Assembly: GCF_000442275.2 (NCBI RefSeq)
Contig: NZ_KE557306.1
Coordinates: 1,381,478-1,445,477, forward strand
Length of the DNA: 64,000 nt
Direction: 5' to 3'
DNA from: Litoreibacter arenae DSM 19593
GTDB lineage: Bacteria; Pseudomonadota; Alphaproteobacteria; Rhodobacterales; Rhodobacteraceae
This document shows, one piece after another, positions 25,467 through 35,400 of this stretch; within the stretch, counting starts at the first letter, position 1; the number at the start of each line of letters is the position of its first letter. Below the pieces are notes generated by a model. It saw only the letters and a list, made by a program, of their open reading frames with translations. It did not search any database and was not told where the DNA came from. The translations under genes and the position numbers were made by a program.

Positions 25467-26743
25467 CCGCCATCGTCCTCGTCGTTTTCTTCGTTTTTGC
25501 CCTGCTGGGCATGCCGCTCGCCTTCGCACTCGGGCTGGCGTCTCTGGCGGGCCTTTTCGCTGGCGGGATCGAGCTTTCGGTGCTGCCGCAACGCATGATG
25601 CACGCCGTCGACAGCTTTCCGTTGATGGCTATCCCGCTGTTTATGCTGGCAGGCGAGTTGATGGTGCGGGCAGGCATCATGCAGCGCCTTGTCGACTTTT
25701 CCAACGCCATCGTTGGCCGGTTGCATGGCGGTCTGGCGCATGTGGCAATCGTGGCCGGCATGATGCTGGCGGCGGTCTCGGGCGCCGCTGTGGCGTCGGC
25801 TTCTGCGCTTGGCTCGACGCTGGTGCCGGCCATGCGCAAGTCCTACGACGACGGATACTCCAGCGCCGTCGTCGCCTCTGCCGCCAATCTCGGAGCTATC
25901 CTGCCCCCCTCCAACGCAATGATCGTTTACGCGCTGATGGCGGGCTCTACCGTGTCGGTGGGCGGCCTGTTCATGGCGGGGGTCATTCCCGGCCTGCTGC
26001 TTACGCTTGGATTTATGGTCGTCGCCTCCTATCTTTCGTGGCGCAAAGGCTTCAAGCTGACCGGCGATCCGTTCGAGATACGCAATGCCTTGGGCGAAAC
26101 CGTGCGTGCGCTGCCGGTGCTGGCCATGCCCATCGTAGTGGTGGGCGGCATTGTCGGCGGGGTCTTCACCCCCACCGAAGGCGCGGGCATCGCCGTGGCC
26201 TATGCGGTGATTGTGGGCTTTCTGGTGACGCGCGAATTGAAGCTTTCAGACATGGTGCCCGCGCTGTTCAACGCCGCTGTGGGCGCAGCCATGGTCGGTG
26301 CCCTCATCGCTTTTGCGGCCGGTGTCACCTTCATCTTCACCATCGACATGATCCCGGCGAGCATGGCGCAATATCTGCAAGAGCTGACCGAGAACCCGAT
26401 GGTGTTTCTCGTGCTGGTTATGACCATGCTGATCATCGTCGGCATGTTCATCGAATCCAACGCGGCCTACATCATGCTAGTGCCATTATTCGCGCCGGTT
26501 GCGGCAAGTTTCGGTATTGACCCGCTGCTATTCGGCTTTCTGTTCGTGTTCAATCTGGTAATCGGAATGATGACCCCGCCTGTCGGCGTGGTGCTCTTTG
26601 TTATGAGTGGCATCACCCGCGTCTCCATGGGCGAGCTGATCCGCAACGTCTGGCCCTACGTCGCCGTGCAGTACGCCGTGCTGGTCCTTTGCGTGATATT
26701 CCCCGGCGTCGTCACCTGGCTGCCACGCGCACTCGGTTACTGA
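25463..26743 (+). CDS. TRAP transporter large permease (DctM family)
   Basis: 426 residues, about twelve membrane helices. The start at 25463 overlaps the dctQ stop (ATGA); the 13-codon upstream extension is inside dctQ and is rejected. Conserved stretches include 'AGIMQRLVDFSNAIVGRLHG', 'VSGAAVASASALGSTLVPAM', 'NLGAILPPSNAMIVYA' and 'GMMTPPVGVVLFV'. It is the Na+/H+-coupled transport subunit. Confidence 0.93.
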   Translation: MTAIVLVVFFVFALLGMPLAFALGLASLAGLFAGGIELSVLPQRMMHAVDSFPLMAIPLFMLAGELMVRAGIMQRLVDFSNAIVGRLHGGLAHVAIVAGMMLAAVSGAAVASASALGSTLVPAMRKSYDDGYSSAVVASAANLGAILPPSNAMIVYALMAGSTVSVGGLFMAGVIPGLLLTLGFMVVASYLSWRKGFKLTGDPFEIRNALGETVRALPVLAMPIVVVGGIVGGVFTPTEGAGIAVAYAVIVGFLVTRELKLSDMVPALFNAAVGAAMVGALIAFAAGVTFIFTIDMIPASMAQYLQELTENPMVFLVLVMTMLIIVGMFIESNAAYIMLVPLFAPVAASFGIDPLLFGFLFVFNLVIGMMTPPVGVVLFVMSGITRVSMGELIRNVWPYVAVQYAVLVLCVIFPGVVTWLPRALGY

Positions 26744-26763
26744 TCCATTCCAAGGTTGAGCTT

Positions 26764-27516
26764 ATGAAAATACTACTGATTAACCCCAACACAACAGAGG
26801 CGCTGACCGATCTGCTCGGCGACGCCGCGCGATCTGTACTGCCCGCTGGCACCACGCTTGATTGCGTAACCGCAGAGCGCGGGGTGCCCTACATCTCTAC
26901 GCGGACTGAGGCCATAGTAGGCGGCCTGTCCGTTCTCGAAATTCTGGCCCAGCACCACCGGAATTATGATGCTGCGATTGTCGCGGCCTTCGGCGACCCC
27001 GGACTTGGCGCAGCACGTGAGCTTTATGATATCCCAGTTGTCGGCTTGGCCGAGGCTGGGATGCTCAGCGCATGTATGCTCGGGGCCAAATTCTCGATTG
27101 TGACCTTCGCGCAGGCGCTCGGGCCATGGTATCGCGAATGTGTCGAATGGCATGGCTTGGCGGGCCGCTGCTCCGGCGTGCGAATGCTGGACGGAACGTT
27201 TCGCGATATATCCGATGTGCAGGGTGAAAAGGCCGACCTTCTGGTCGAGTTGGCAAACCGCGCAATTGATGAGGACGGCGCAGATGTCATCGTGTTGGCC
27301 GGTGCCCCTTTGGCCGGGCTTGCCCCGCAGGTACGTGACCGCATTCCGGTACCGGTTGTCGATTGCGCACAGGCGGCGCTGCTTCAGGCGGCAGCGCTTG
27401 CGGCCTTGAAACCGGTCGGCGCAACGCGCGGCAGTTTTGCGCGCCCGGCAGCCAAAGGCTCGACCGGGCTCGGTGACGCTTTGGCCAAACGTATTGCGCA
27501 TGAAGACGCAGCCTGA
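26764..27516 (+). CDS. Asp/Glu/hydantoin racemase-family protein lacking the usual cysteines
   Basis: 250 residues from the ATG at 26764, 20 bp after dctM. The fold signature is clear: 'ILLINPNTTEALTDLL', 'AFGDPGLGAARELYDIPVVG', and a C-terminal 'VIVLAGAPLAGLAPQV' followed by 'VPVVDC'. In hydantoin and glutamate racemases the two catalytic Cys sit just before 'FGDPGL' and in the 'LGCAG' turn. Here these positions are Ala75 and Gly180/Ala181. A two-base racemase mechanism is therefore unlikely. It may be a decarboxylase-, isomerase- or lyase-like relative acting on the TRAP substrate. Its place in the importer operon supports a catabolic role. Confidence 0.85.
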   Translation: MKILLINPNTTEALTDLLGDAARSVLPAGTTLDCVTAERGVPYISTRTEAIVGGLSVLEILAQHHRNYDAAIVAAFGDPGLGAARELYDIPVVGLAEAGMLSACMLGAKFSIVTFAQALGPWYRECVEWHGLAGRCSGVRMLDGTFRDISDVQGEKADLLVELANRAIDEDGADVIVLAGAPLAGLAPQVRDRIPVPVVDCAQAALLQAAALAALKPVGATRGSFARPAAKGSTGLGDALAKRIAHEDAA

Positions 27517-27531
27517 AAAGGTGGGCCGTAT

Positions 27532-28236
27532 ATGACAGTATCAAACACCCAGACGGCCGCAGAGCCGGTGCGCAAAGTCCGCCTGAGCCGAAAGCCATTG
27601 CATGAACGGGTTGCCGACGATCTGCGCGACCGGATCATCACCGGCCAGCTTGAACCGGCAGAGAAAATCAACGTGGGCGCGTTGGCCGAGGATATCGGCG
27701 TATCACTGACGCCGCTGCGCGAGGCACTAAAATTGCTGGCCGCCGAAGGACTGGTCGACCTGACCCCGAACCGGGGGGCATCGGTATCGGAAGTAACCGT
27801 TGACCAGACGCGCAATCTCTTCGAGGTGATTGCCGGAATCGAGGGGCTGGCGGCAGAGCTGGCGACGCGGCGCATGAGCAACCAAGACCTTGCCGAACTG
27901 ACCGACCTTCACGCGGAAATGCAACGCCATGCAAGCGACACCTCCCGCGAGAAATACTTTGCGATCAATCGTAAAATTCACGACAAGATTGTGGCCTTCG
28001 CGCAGAACCCGATCCTGACCATGCAGCGCAACCTGCTGGCCCAACAGGCCGAGCGGGTGCGCTTCATTGCGCTAAAACGGGACGCCCGCAGGGATGAAGC
28101 AATGCAGGAACACGAAGACCTGATGGCTGCCTTCGCCGCCCGCGATCCTGACCTTGCCCGACGCACGTGGCGCAAACATCTGATCGCATCGGGCGAGCAG
28201 ACCATTGCCTTGCTGGCGCAGACGCAGACCGGCTGA
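27532..28236 (+). CDS. GntR-family transcriptional regulator (FCD subfamily)
   Basis: 234 residues. The winged helix is at about 20-85 ('PLHERVADDLRDRIITGQLE', 'LREALKLLAAEGLVDLTPNR'), followed by the helical FCD domain with candidate ligand residues in 'INRKIHDKIVAFAQNP' and 'EHEDLMAAFAARDPDLARR'. It starts 15 bp after the racemase-family gene, so it is probably co-transcribed with the TRAP operon and regulates it, likely at the A+T-rich region before dctP. Confidence 0.92.
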   Translation: MTVSNTQTAAEPVRKVRLSRKPLHERVADDLRDRIITGQLEPAEKINVGALAEDIGVSLTPLREALKLLAAEGLVDLTPNRGASVSEVTVDQTRNLFEVIAGIEGLAAELATRRMSNQDLAELTDLHAEMQRHASDTSREKYFAINRKIHDKIVAFAQNPILTMQRNLLAQQAERVRFIALKRDARRDEAMQEHEDLMAAFAARDPDLARRTWRKHLIASGEQTIALLAQTQTG

Positions 28237-28244
28237 CTTGCTGA

Positions 28245-28483
28245 AAAGCCTGCGGCATCGCGCCTGTAACCCGGCACCTGGACTTCCCGTATCTCTTGAG
28301 GAGGAGGGTGATCACCGGCCTGACGAAATGTGCTGCACCGACATCACCTTCGTGCCGGTCAAGAACGGTTTTGGGTGTCTGGTGGCCGTTATTGACCAGG
28401 TGTTGCGCCGGAGGCTGCCGGGTTCGATGGACACGCATGACTGCGTCAAGGCGCTGAAAACGCTAGAGTCTCTGAATGCCTAA
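28245..28483 (+). pseudogene. IS3-family transposase (OrfB) remnant, frameshifted and deleted
   Basis: One frame from 28245 reads GIAPV...LDFPYLLRRRVITG. The adjacent frame continues with RPDEMCCTDITFVPVKNGF and CLVAVID, then a degenerate 'THDCVKALKTLESLNA' before a stop. This matches the IS3-type OrfB region around the first DDE aspartate (typically 'RPNxVWCADITYIPM...GFLYLVAIMD...CVEAL'). A frameshift near 28305-28312, an internal deletion before 'FPYLL' and loss of everything downstream show it is inactive. No inverted repeats were found. It begins right after the GntR stop codon. Confidence 0.75.
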
Positions 28484-28752
28484 CCATCCACCAAGCCAAG
28501 GGAACTCAAGGGGCCCGCAACCGCATTCTTACAGTGATTGCCCGTCGACCATTGGCATCACGATGGAAATTCCGCGCAACGATGCATAAATGTAGGACCC
28601 GACGGGCTTCACCCGGCGTTAAGGACACAACATATGACTGTGGCGGGTCCGGTCGCATTTACCATGCCGGGCGGTATCGACATCGGGTGCAAAGTACCGA
28701 CACCATGGCCTTGATGGAAACCGCGCGACCCGCGACTGGAGAACACGCCTAG
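28484..28752. other. Non-coding stretch between IS remnant and the PLD operon
   Basis: No reading frame here resembles a known protein on either strand, and I see no clear terminator. It probably contains the promoter of the phospholipase D operon that starts at 28753 and may be scarred by the insertion event recorded by the adjacent IS3 remnant. Confidence 0.4.
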
Positions 28753-30288
28753 ATGATAACTTTCCTCAAATATCTTGCTGTGATGGCCTTCCTGACAGGT
28801 GTCGTAATCGTCCTCGCACGTCTCCTGTTTCCTCTTCCCAAAATCGAAAACCGCGTCGACAGCTCGGCCCTGCCACCGCCGACCAAATCCGCGTTGGTGT
28901 CGTCGATCATGCGCCAATGGAAAGACCATCCGGACAAGACCGGAGTGGCACCTTTGATCGACGGCGCAGGCGCATTTGCGGCGCGGGTAATCCTGGCAGA
29001 CGCGGCGGTGTCGTCGATAGATGCGCAATACTACATCTGGCATGATGACCTCACCGGGGCGCTCATGCTGGATGCGCTGAAACGTGCGGCAGATCGCGGA
29101 GTGCGGGTGCGGCTGCTGCTTGATGACAACGGCATCAAAGGGCTCGATCCGGCGTTGGCGGCCTTAAACGCTCATGAGAACGTGGAAGTGCGGCTGTATA
29201 ACCCTTTCAACCTGCGCACGGGCAAGCTTCTGTCCTACGGCTTTGACTTCTTCCGCCTCAACCGCCGCATGCACAACAAATCCTTCACCGTGGACGGGAT
29301 GGCCACAATCCTTGGCGGGCGTAATATCGGGGACGAATATTTCGACACCGGACCAGCCGTGCTTTTCGTTGATCTCGACGTTCTTGCGGTCGGCAAAATC
29401 GTCCCCGAAGTCGCCGCTGATTTTGATCGTTACTGGGCTGCGAAGGCCGTGTATCCCGCCGAGCCGATCATCGGTGCCGCGCCACAGGGAGACCCTATCG
29501 AAGACCGCATCGCCAACCTTTCCGGCAATCCCCAACTTGAGGAGTACAGGGAGATCGTAGAGGGGTCCGACCTCGTCGCCGCGTTGCTGTCGGAGGATCT
29601 GGAGCTTGAGTGGACAGATGTCATCTTGGTCAGTGACGACCCGATCAAGGGATTGGGCGCGGTCCCGCGCGAGGATTTGCTAGCCACCCGCCTCCTTTCG
29701 GCGGTGGGCAATATCGAGAAGCGGTTTGACGGGATCACCCCATATCTCGTGCCGGGCAAGGCAGGGGTGAGCGCTTTTTCCACTCTGGAATCAAGTGGCG
29801 TAACGGTCCGGATGCTGACCAATTCGCTGGAGGCGACGGATGTTCTGCCCGTTCATGCCGGATACACAAAGCACCGTCGGAACATGTTGAAAGCAGGGGT
29901 GGAGTTGTTTGAGCTCCAAACCCAGTCTGCCACCAAGACACCCAAAGACAAGATGGGGCCGCTCGGGTCATCCGGCGCCAGCCTTCATGCAAAGACATTT
30001 TCGGTAGATGGCAAGCGGGTCTTTATCGGGTCGTTCAACTTCGATCCGCGCTCGACAACGCTCAACACTGAAATGGGGCTGCTGATAGAAAGCGAGACAA
30101 TGGCGGAGCGCATGCATCAGGCTTTCGACGAGAAGTTGGGCGGCAGGGCTTGGGAGGTGACGCTGGAAGGCGGCCACCTGAGCTGGACCGACGGAAGCAC
30201 AACTCGCACCCAAGAGCCAGGGTCCAGCGTATTGAGATCCTTCGCCCTGACCGTAATCGGCTGGCTGCCGGTGGAGTGGCTTTTGTAA
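28753..30288 (+). CDS. Phospholipase D-superfamily protein (cardiolipin synthase C-like)
   Basis: 511 residues. An N-terminal membrane anchor (about 3-26) is followed by two HKD catalytic motifs: HNKSFTVD at 174-181 with the downstream 'GGRNIGDEYFD', and HAKTFSVD at 412-419 with 'GSFNFDPRS'. Both copies are complete, so it should be active as a phosphatidyltransferase or phospholipase. The pattern 'DAQYYIWHDDLTGALM' and the overall length resemble ClsC/YmdC-type cardiolipin synthases. Its stop codon overlaps the ATG of the following EEP-family gene by one base. Confidence 0.9.
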   Translation: MITFLKYLAVMAFLTGVVIVLARLLFPLPKIENRVDSSALPPPTKSALVSSIMRQWKDHPDKTGVAPLIDGAGAFAARVILADAAVSSIDAQYYIWHDDLTGALMLDALKRAADRGVRVRLLLDDNGIKGLDPALAALNAHENVEVRLYNPFNLRTGKLLSYGFDFFRLNRRMHNKSFTVDGMATILGGRNIGDEYFDTGPAVLFVDLDVLAVGKIVPEVAADFDRYWAAKAVYPAEPIIGAAPQGDPIEDRIANLSGNPQLEEYREIVEGSDLVAALLSEDLELEWTDVILVSDDPIKGLGAVPREDLLATRLLSAVGNIEKRFDGITPYLVPGKAGVSAFSTLESSGVTVRMLTNSLEATDVLPVHAGYTKHRRNMLKAGVELFELQTQSATKTPKDKMGPLGSSGASLHAKTFSVDGKRVFIGSFNFDPRSTTLNTEMGLLIESETMAERMHQAFDEKLGGRAWEVTLEGGHLSWTDGSTTRTQEPGSSVLRSFALTVIGWLPVEWLL

Positions 30289-30974
30289 TGCGGGTTGCGA
30301 GCTACAATATTCGCAAGGCCGTCGGGTTGGACTGGCGCCGCGACGGGGACCGCGTTGTATCGGTGTTGGAGGAAATCAACGCCGATGTGGTGGTGTTGCA
30401 GGAATCCGACAAGCGCGTCGGGCAGCGTGCGGGTGTACTGCCGCTGAAGCGGTTGCAGGAAAACCTCGGCTATGAGCTGGCCGACGTATCCGAGCGTGCG
30501 CTTAGCCATGGCTGGCACGGAAATGCGATCCTGTATCGTCGGGAAGTCATTCAACTCGATCGCGCAATTCGGGTGGAGCTTCCCACCCTTGAGCCGCGCG
30601 GGGCCGTGAGCGCGCATTTGTCGGCTCCTTCGATCGAGGTCATTGGCGTGCATCTGGGGCTAACGCGACGCACGCGCGCCAAGCAGTTGGCAGCCTTGAA
30701 ACGTCACATGGACGCCGTGCAATGCCCGGTGCTTGTCGCGGGCGACTTCAACGCATGGCACCCCGAGGCGGGCATCATCACTGCCCTGGGCGACGACTAC
30801 GAAATGGTCCTGCCGGGCAACAGTTTCCACGCCTCCCGCCCCATTGCAGCGCTAGACCGCTTCATCCTGAAAGGCGGTGTCGGCCATGTCTCCAGCCATG
30901 TGCATCGCTCGGCGCTGGCTGCCAGAGCATCCGACCACCTTCCCATCGTGATAGATCTGGATGTACCACGATGA
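30288..30974 (+). CDS. Endonuclease/exonuclease/phosphatase-family protein
   Basis: 228 residues from the ATG at 30288, which overlaps the previous stop (TAATG); the longer frame upstream lies inside the PLD gene. The EEP metal-site motifs are intact: 'ASYNIRKAVG', 'VVVLQESDKR' (catalytic Glu), 'GNAILYRR', 'GVHLGLTRRTRAKQ', 'VAGDFNAWHPE' (Asp-Asn pair) and the terminal 'ASDHLPIVID'. Members hydrolyse phosphodiesters in nucleic acids, inositol lipids or sphingomyelin. Sandwiched between two phospholipase D-superfamily genes, a lipid head-group substrate is plausible. Confidence 0.88.
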   Translation: MRVASYNIRKAVGLDWRRDGDRVVSVLEEINADVVVLQESDKRVGQRAGVLPLKRLQENLGYELADVSERALSHGWHGNAILYRREVIQLDRAIRVELPTLEPRGAVSAHLSAPSIEVIGVHLGLTRRTRAKQLAALKRHMDAVQCPVLVAGDFNAWHPEAGIITALGDDYEMVLPGNSFHASRPIAALDRFILKGGVGHVSSHVHRSALAARASDHLPIVIDLDVPR

Positions 30975-32410
30975 CGATAGCAGGCGTTCTTCTCGCGCTT
31001 CACACCTTGGTCGTGATCGCCTTCACCCTGCGAATCCTGCTGCGTGACGACCTGTCACCGCCTGCCCGCCTCGCATGGTTCGTGGTCCTGACGCTTGTGC
31101 CTTTTGCGGGCAGCCTCGTGTACTTTCTGTTTGGTGAAGTCACGGTGGGCAAACAGGCCCACGCCGCCCAGAAGACCATTCAGGAGCAGGTCCAAAGCGG
31201 CCGCCTACCCGCTCCTGACTACGACAAATACTTACAAACCGACCTCGACCCCACATACCAACCCGCCTTCAGCTATGCCTCGTCGGTCAACGGGTTCCCC
31301 GCCACGGGCGGAAATACGGCAGAGCTGATGGCAGACGGCACTGAAACCCGGGACCGCATCGTGGCCGATATCGACTCAGCGCAAGACCATGTCCATGCGC
31401 TCTACTACATCTGGCTTAACGACGAGACTGGTATCGCATTGGCGGAAGCCTTGATGCGTGCCGCGCAGCGCGGGGTAACTTGCCGCGCCATGGCAGACGG
31501 TCTGGGATCACGCGCGTTGATCAGGTCGGACCTGTGGCAGCAGATGAAAGAGGCGGGCGTGCAGCTTGCAATTGCGCTGCCGCTTGACCGTCCTGTCCGC
31601 ACCCTGCTGACCAGCCGGATCGACTTGCGCAACCATCGCAAGATCACTGTGGTGGACGGGGTTACGACCTATTGCGGCAGTCGCAACTCTGCCGACCCAG
31701 AGTTCCGCGTGAAGGCGAAATATGCGCCTTGGGTCGACATCATGCTGCGATTTCAGGGACCGGTCGTGGCCCAGAACCAGTTGCTGTTCGCCAGCGACTG
31801 GATGCGCGCCACCGGTGAAGTATTGGAACCGGCGCCTCCGCCACCAGCCGCAAACAAGGGCGGATTTCCCGCGCTCGTGACGGGTCACGGACCGTCGGAG
31901 AGACGAACATCCACCCCGCAACTGTTTGCGACGCTGTTCGGCTGCGCAAGACATAGCGTGACGCTGTCGACGCCCTATTTCGTCCCCGACGCCATCGTAC
32001 TTGAAGCGCTGAATGCCGCGGCCCATCGCGGCGTGGACGTCACATTGATCTTTCCAAAGGTCAATGACAGCTGGATCGTCGCCGCCGCGAGCCGCAGTTT
32101 CTATCGCACGCTGCTGGAGGCGGGTTGCACCATCCACGAATATGAAGGCGGTTTGTTACACGCCAAAACACTGACAGTGGATGGGGAGGTCAGTCTGATC
32201 GGCTCATCAAACCTTGACCTGCGTAGTTTCGATCTGAACTACGAAAACAACATTCTTTTGCATGATGCCGAAACGACGCGGAAAATCGGAACCCGTCAAA
32301 GCGAGTACATCGCAAAATCGGTCCAGATCGACCATTCGGACGTTGTCAAATGGCCCTACCACAAGCGGATCTGGCACAATGCAATCGCAACGATCGGGCC
32401 GGTCCTGTAG
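30971..32410 (+). CDS. Cardiolipin synthase (PLD superfamily, two N-terminal helices)
   Basis: 479 residues from the ATG at 30971, overlapping the EEP gene by 4 bp. Two N-terminal membrane helices (about 3-22 and 34-54, with 'LVPFAGSLVYFLFGE') precede two complete HKD motifs: HRKITVVD (222-229) and HAKTLTVD (397-404, with 'GSSNLDLRSFDLNYEN'). This is the architecture of ClsA-type bacterial cardiolipin synthases, which join two phosphatidylglycerols. 'DWMRATGE' between the motifs also fits. Confidence 0.92.
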   Translation: MTIAGVLLALHTLVVIAFTLRILLRDDLSPPARLAWFVVLTLVPFAGSLVYFLFGEVTVGKQAHAAQKTIQEQVQSGRLPAPDYDKYLQTDLDPTYQPAFSYASSVNGFPATGGNTAELMADGTETRDRIVADIDSAQDHVHALYYIWLNDETGIALAEALMRAAQRGVTCRAMADGLGSRALIRSDLWQQMKEAGVQLAIALPLDRPVRTLLTSRIDLRNHRKITVVDGVTTYCGSRNSADPEFRVKAKYAPWVDIMLRFQGPVVAQNQLLFASDWMRATGEVLEPAPPPPAANKGGFPALVTGHGPSERRTSTPQLFATLFGCARHSVTLSTPYFVPDAIVLEALNAAAHRGVDVTLIFPKVNDSWIVAAASRSFYRTLLEAGCTIHEYEGGLLHAKTLTVDGEVSLIGSSNLDLRSFDLNYENNILLHDAETTRKIGTRQSEYIAKSVQIDHSDVVKWPYHKRIWHNAIATIGPVL

Positions 32411-32462
32411 AGGCCTGAAGGGCTTGGATCGCGCAGTGCAGAGCCAACGGCAAAAGCCCGCC

Positions 32463-35400
32463 TCAGAATTTTGCGATCAGGTTGATGAAAACGCCCCGGT
32501 CGTCAAAGGTCAGGTCGGTCAGATCGTCCGAGAACTTGCCGAAGTTGTAGCCCACCCCGATCTTGTAGTTATTGCCGATGTGGCGGTAGGCGGCCCCCAA
32601 CAGCCCGTATTCTGTAGTGCCTGCCTGCTCCGCCCTGAGCACGCGGCCCTCGACCAGCAGATCCCATTTATGTGTGACGTGATAGCGGGCGTTGGCGACT
32701 GCAAGCCACGCATCATTGTTCTGAAACGCGGCAGTCGCATTGGGCGAGCTTTTGGAGAACCGCGCGCCGAGCTTGCCGCCGACTGTCCATTGGCGGTCCA
32801 GATCATAGGACGCGTCGAGCGAAAAAACATGGCTCTTCTGACGCGGCCCCGGCTCGTTTGTGCCATCAACTTCCTGCCCATAGAGGTCGTGCAGATAGGT
32901 GTACTTGGCCAGCACGTTCAGCCGGTCGTTCTCGATAGGGCGATAAGCGTAGCCCAGCGTCACCTCGGCATAGCGCCCGTCCGGGATGGAGGAGCCGTCG
33001 GTGTCGGTGTAGCTGCCATCGAAGCTGAACAGGAAGCGCCGCTCCTCGTCGATCTTGTAGCGCAGCGTGGCGGAAGCCGCGATGGTGTCCCCGTCGCGTT
33101 GTGACCCCGACAAGATGCCCCGATCGCGGCGGTATTCCAAACGCCCGCGCCCTGACACGCCTGTCTGGTTTTCGTAGCGCACCCCGAAGGACAGCGCGGT
33201 GCGGTCGAAATCGCCCAACGGATCGTTGATGCGGCCAAGCTCGGCCGAAGCGGAATATGTCAGGAACTCGCTGCGCTCGTAGTCGACCCCGTAAGTCGAG
33301 GTGAGCGAGCGGTGCGTGCCGAACAGATCATAGGTGTTTTCCGCATAGACCGACACGTCGCGCCCCAGCTTGCGGCGACCACCCGCGATGAACTGCCCCC
33401 GGTCCTTGCCCGACAGCGTGACACCATTGAACTCCCGACGCGGGTCCAGTGTGTAGCCGAAATAGGCGGATGTGTTGTCGTCACTCTCATAGGACAACAA
33501 CGCCAACGCCCCGACGCCGGTGGAGCCGTCCGACAACTCCCCCTCGAACGCCCAGTTCGGCGTGAACTCGTAGCGACCGCCGACGCCGACGCGGTTGTTC
33601 TTCGTCAGCCCGCCGGAATGCTTCACCGTGCCTTGCGCGTAGGCATACCATTCCAGCCGCTCGCTTTGGGTGACGGTCAGGCGTGCGGCAACATCGGTGC
33701 GCGATCCGGTTTCGTCAGGGTCGCCGGGGGTGTTCTTGCGCACATGCTCGACGCCCAGATCCCATGTCAGCCGCTCGGAAATCTTATAGGACAGCTCCGC
33801 CCCACCCTCGCGGACGGTCTTGCCCGCGCTGTCGGTGAAATCGTCGTAATAGAGCCGCCAGCCCAGCTTGTCAGTCGGCTCGTATTCCAACGCGAAGCCG
33901 TAGAGGTCCTCGTCATTGGTGGTCTGGTAATCCAGCGTCGAGAACCCGGCTTCCCGCTGCTCTGCGTAGAAGCTGACGCGGCCATTCAAATCAGGGTTAA
34001 GGTCCGCGAATTCCAACTGGCCGCGCGCCAGATAGGCCTCGCCGGTGCCGCCCACGGGGCCGGTATTGGTGACTATCAACCCGCCATCCGCCGAGAAGGA
34101 TTGCCCGAAACCGGGGCCTTCTGTACGGGCGTATTCCAGTTCCAGATAGGAGTTGTCCGACAGCTCGTAGCGCAGATCGACCCCTTGCGCAGTCTGGTCG
34201 GCGATGTCCGTCTGCTCGACCATGCCGGTGGCACCGAAACGCAGGTTGTCGGTTGCCCAGACCTGCACGCGACCGCCGTAAGCGTAACCGTCGACCGAGC
34301 CGCTGGTCGGTGTGTATTCGTAGTTAACCGTCAAAATGACGGTGTTCTCGCCCAACGGATCGGTCACCACCGTGCCACCGCCGACAGCCCCCGTCAGCGG
34401 TCTGTTGAGCGTCACCACGCCTTGCAAGTAGTTGATGTCATAGTCGCGCCCGTAGACCAGCGTCTGGCGGTCGATCACCCGATTGGTATCGGGGTCACGA
34501 ATTTCCACGCTGATCGTCTCGGAGCCGATGGACAGGTCTTGGCGTTGCAGGAAGTAGACCGACCCGCCGGTGCCGCGAAACGTATCGCGCCCCGGCAGAT
34601 TATCTGGCTGGGCCGCATAAAGGTCGACCGTGACGCGCGCCTCACCCTTCTCGGTCTGCGCCTGCGTGGCATAATGGCCTTGGGCTCCGTAGAGTGTACG
34701 TTCGTTGCGCAGAAGCTGCGAGCCGGTGATGTTGCCCTTGTAATTCCCCCAAAGCGCGTAGTTCCCGTCCCGCTCCGCCTTAAGGTAGAACTTGCCGGAG
34801 GTCGGCGCGTCCTCAACGATCGTCGAGTCGTCGCCGTAGACCGGATAGGCCTTGTCGCTGTCGAGGCGCAGCAGCAGATGGCGCGGGTCTTTCTTGTCAA
34901 GATTGCGGAAAATCTCGCTCAGGTCATCCTCGCCAGTGTCCGCGCTCGCGGTGATCTCCCAACCGCTTTGGGTCTTGCCCTTGGTGTAGAAGGCCAGCCT
35001 GCCACGGTCGTAGTATTTATCAAAACCGCCGCCCGCCGCGTCCTTGCCCCCATCGGTGCGGTAGCCGAAGGTCAGGTCCACTGTCGCCACCCCGAACCAC
35101 TCGGAGCGCGGGATAGTCACGCCGCGTTGCAGATACAGGTCTTCACCTGCCCCCGTTACCCGCACTTCAACGTCGGTCTCCCCTGCGGGCAAAATGCGCT
35201 GAACAACGAAACTGCCATCGGGCGCAGGAGTGATCGTCTCACCCAAAGTTTGCACTTGCGCACCTTGGCGCACGCCAGTGCCGTAGACGGTCACGGCACC
35301 ACCGGATACCGGTATACGCCGGATCGCGGTGCGGTCAGCCCCCTCCTCCAAGTCCGGCAGGCCGCCGTCGATGAAATCGCCGTCGCCACGCTGGTCACGG

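Noticed and set aside
32411-32462. Possible terminator hairpin between the cardiolipin synthase and barrel genes
   Set aside because: GGGCTT and AAGCCC can pair, but the loop is long and the stem short; not strong enough to list.
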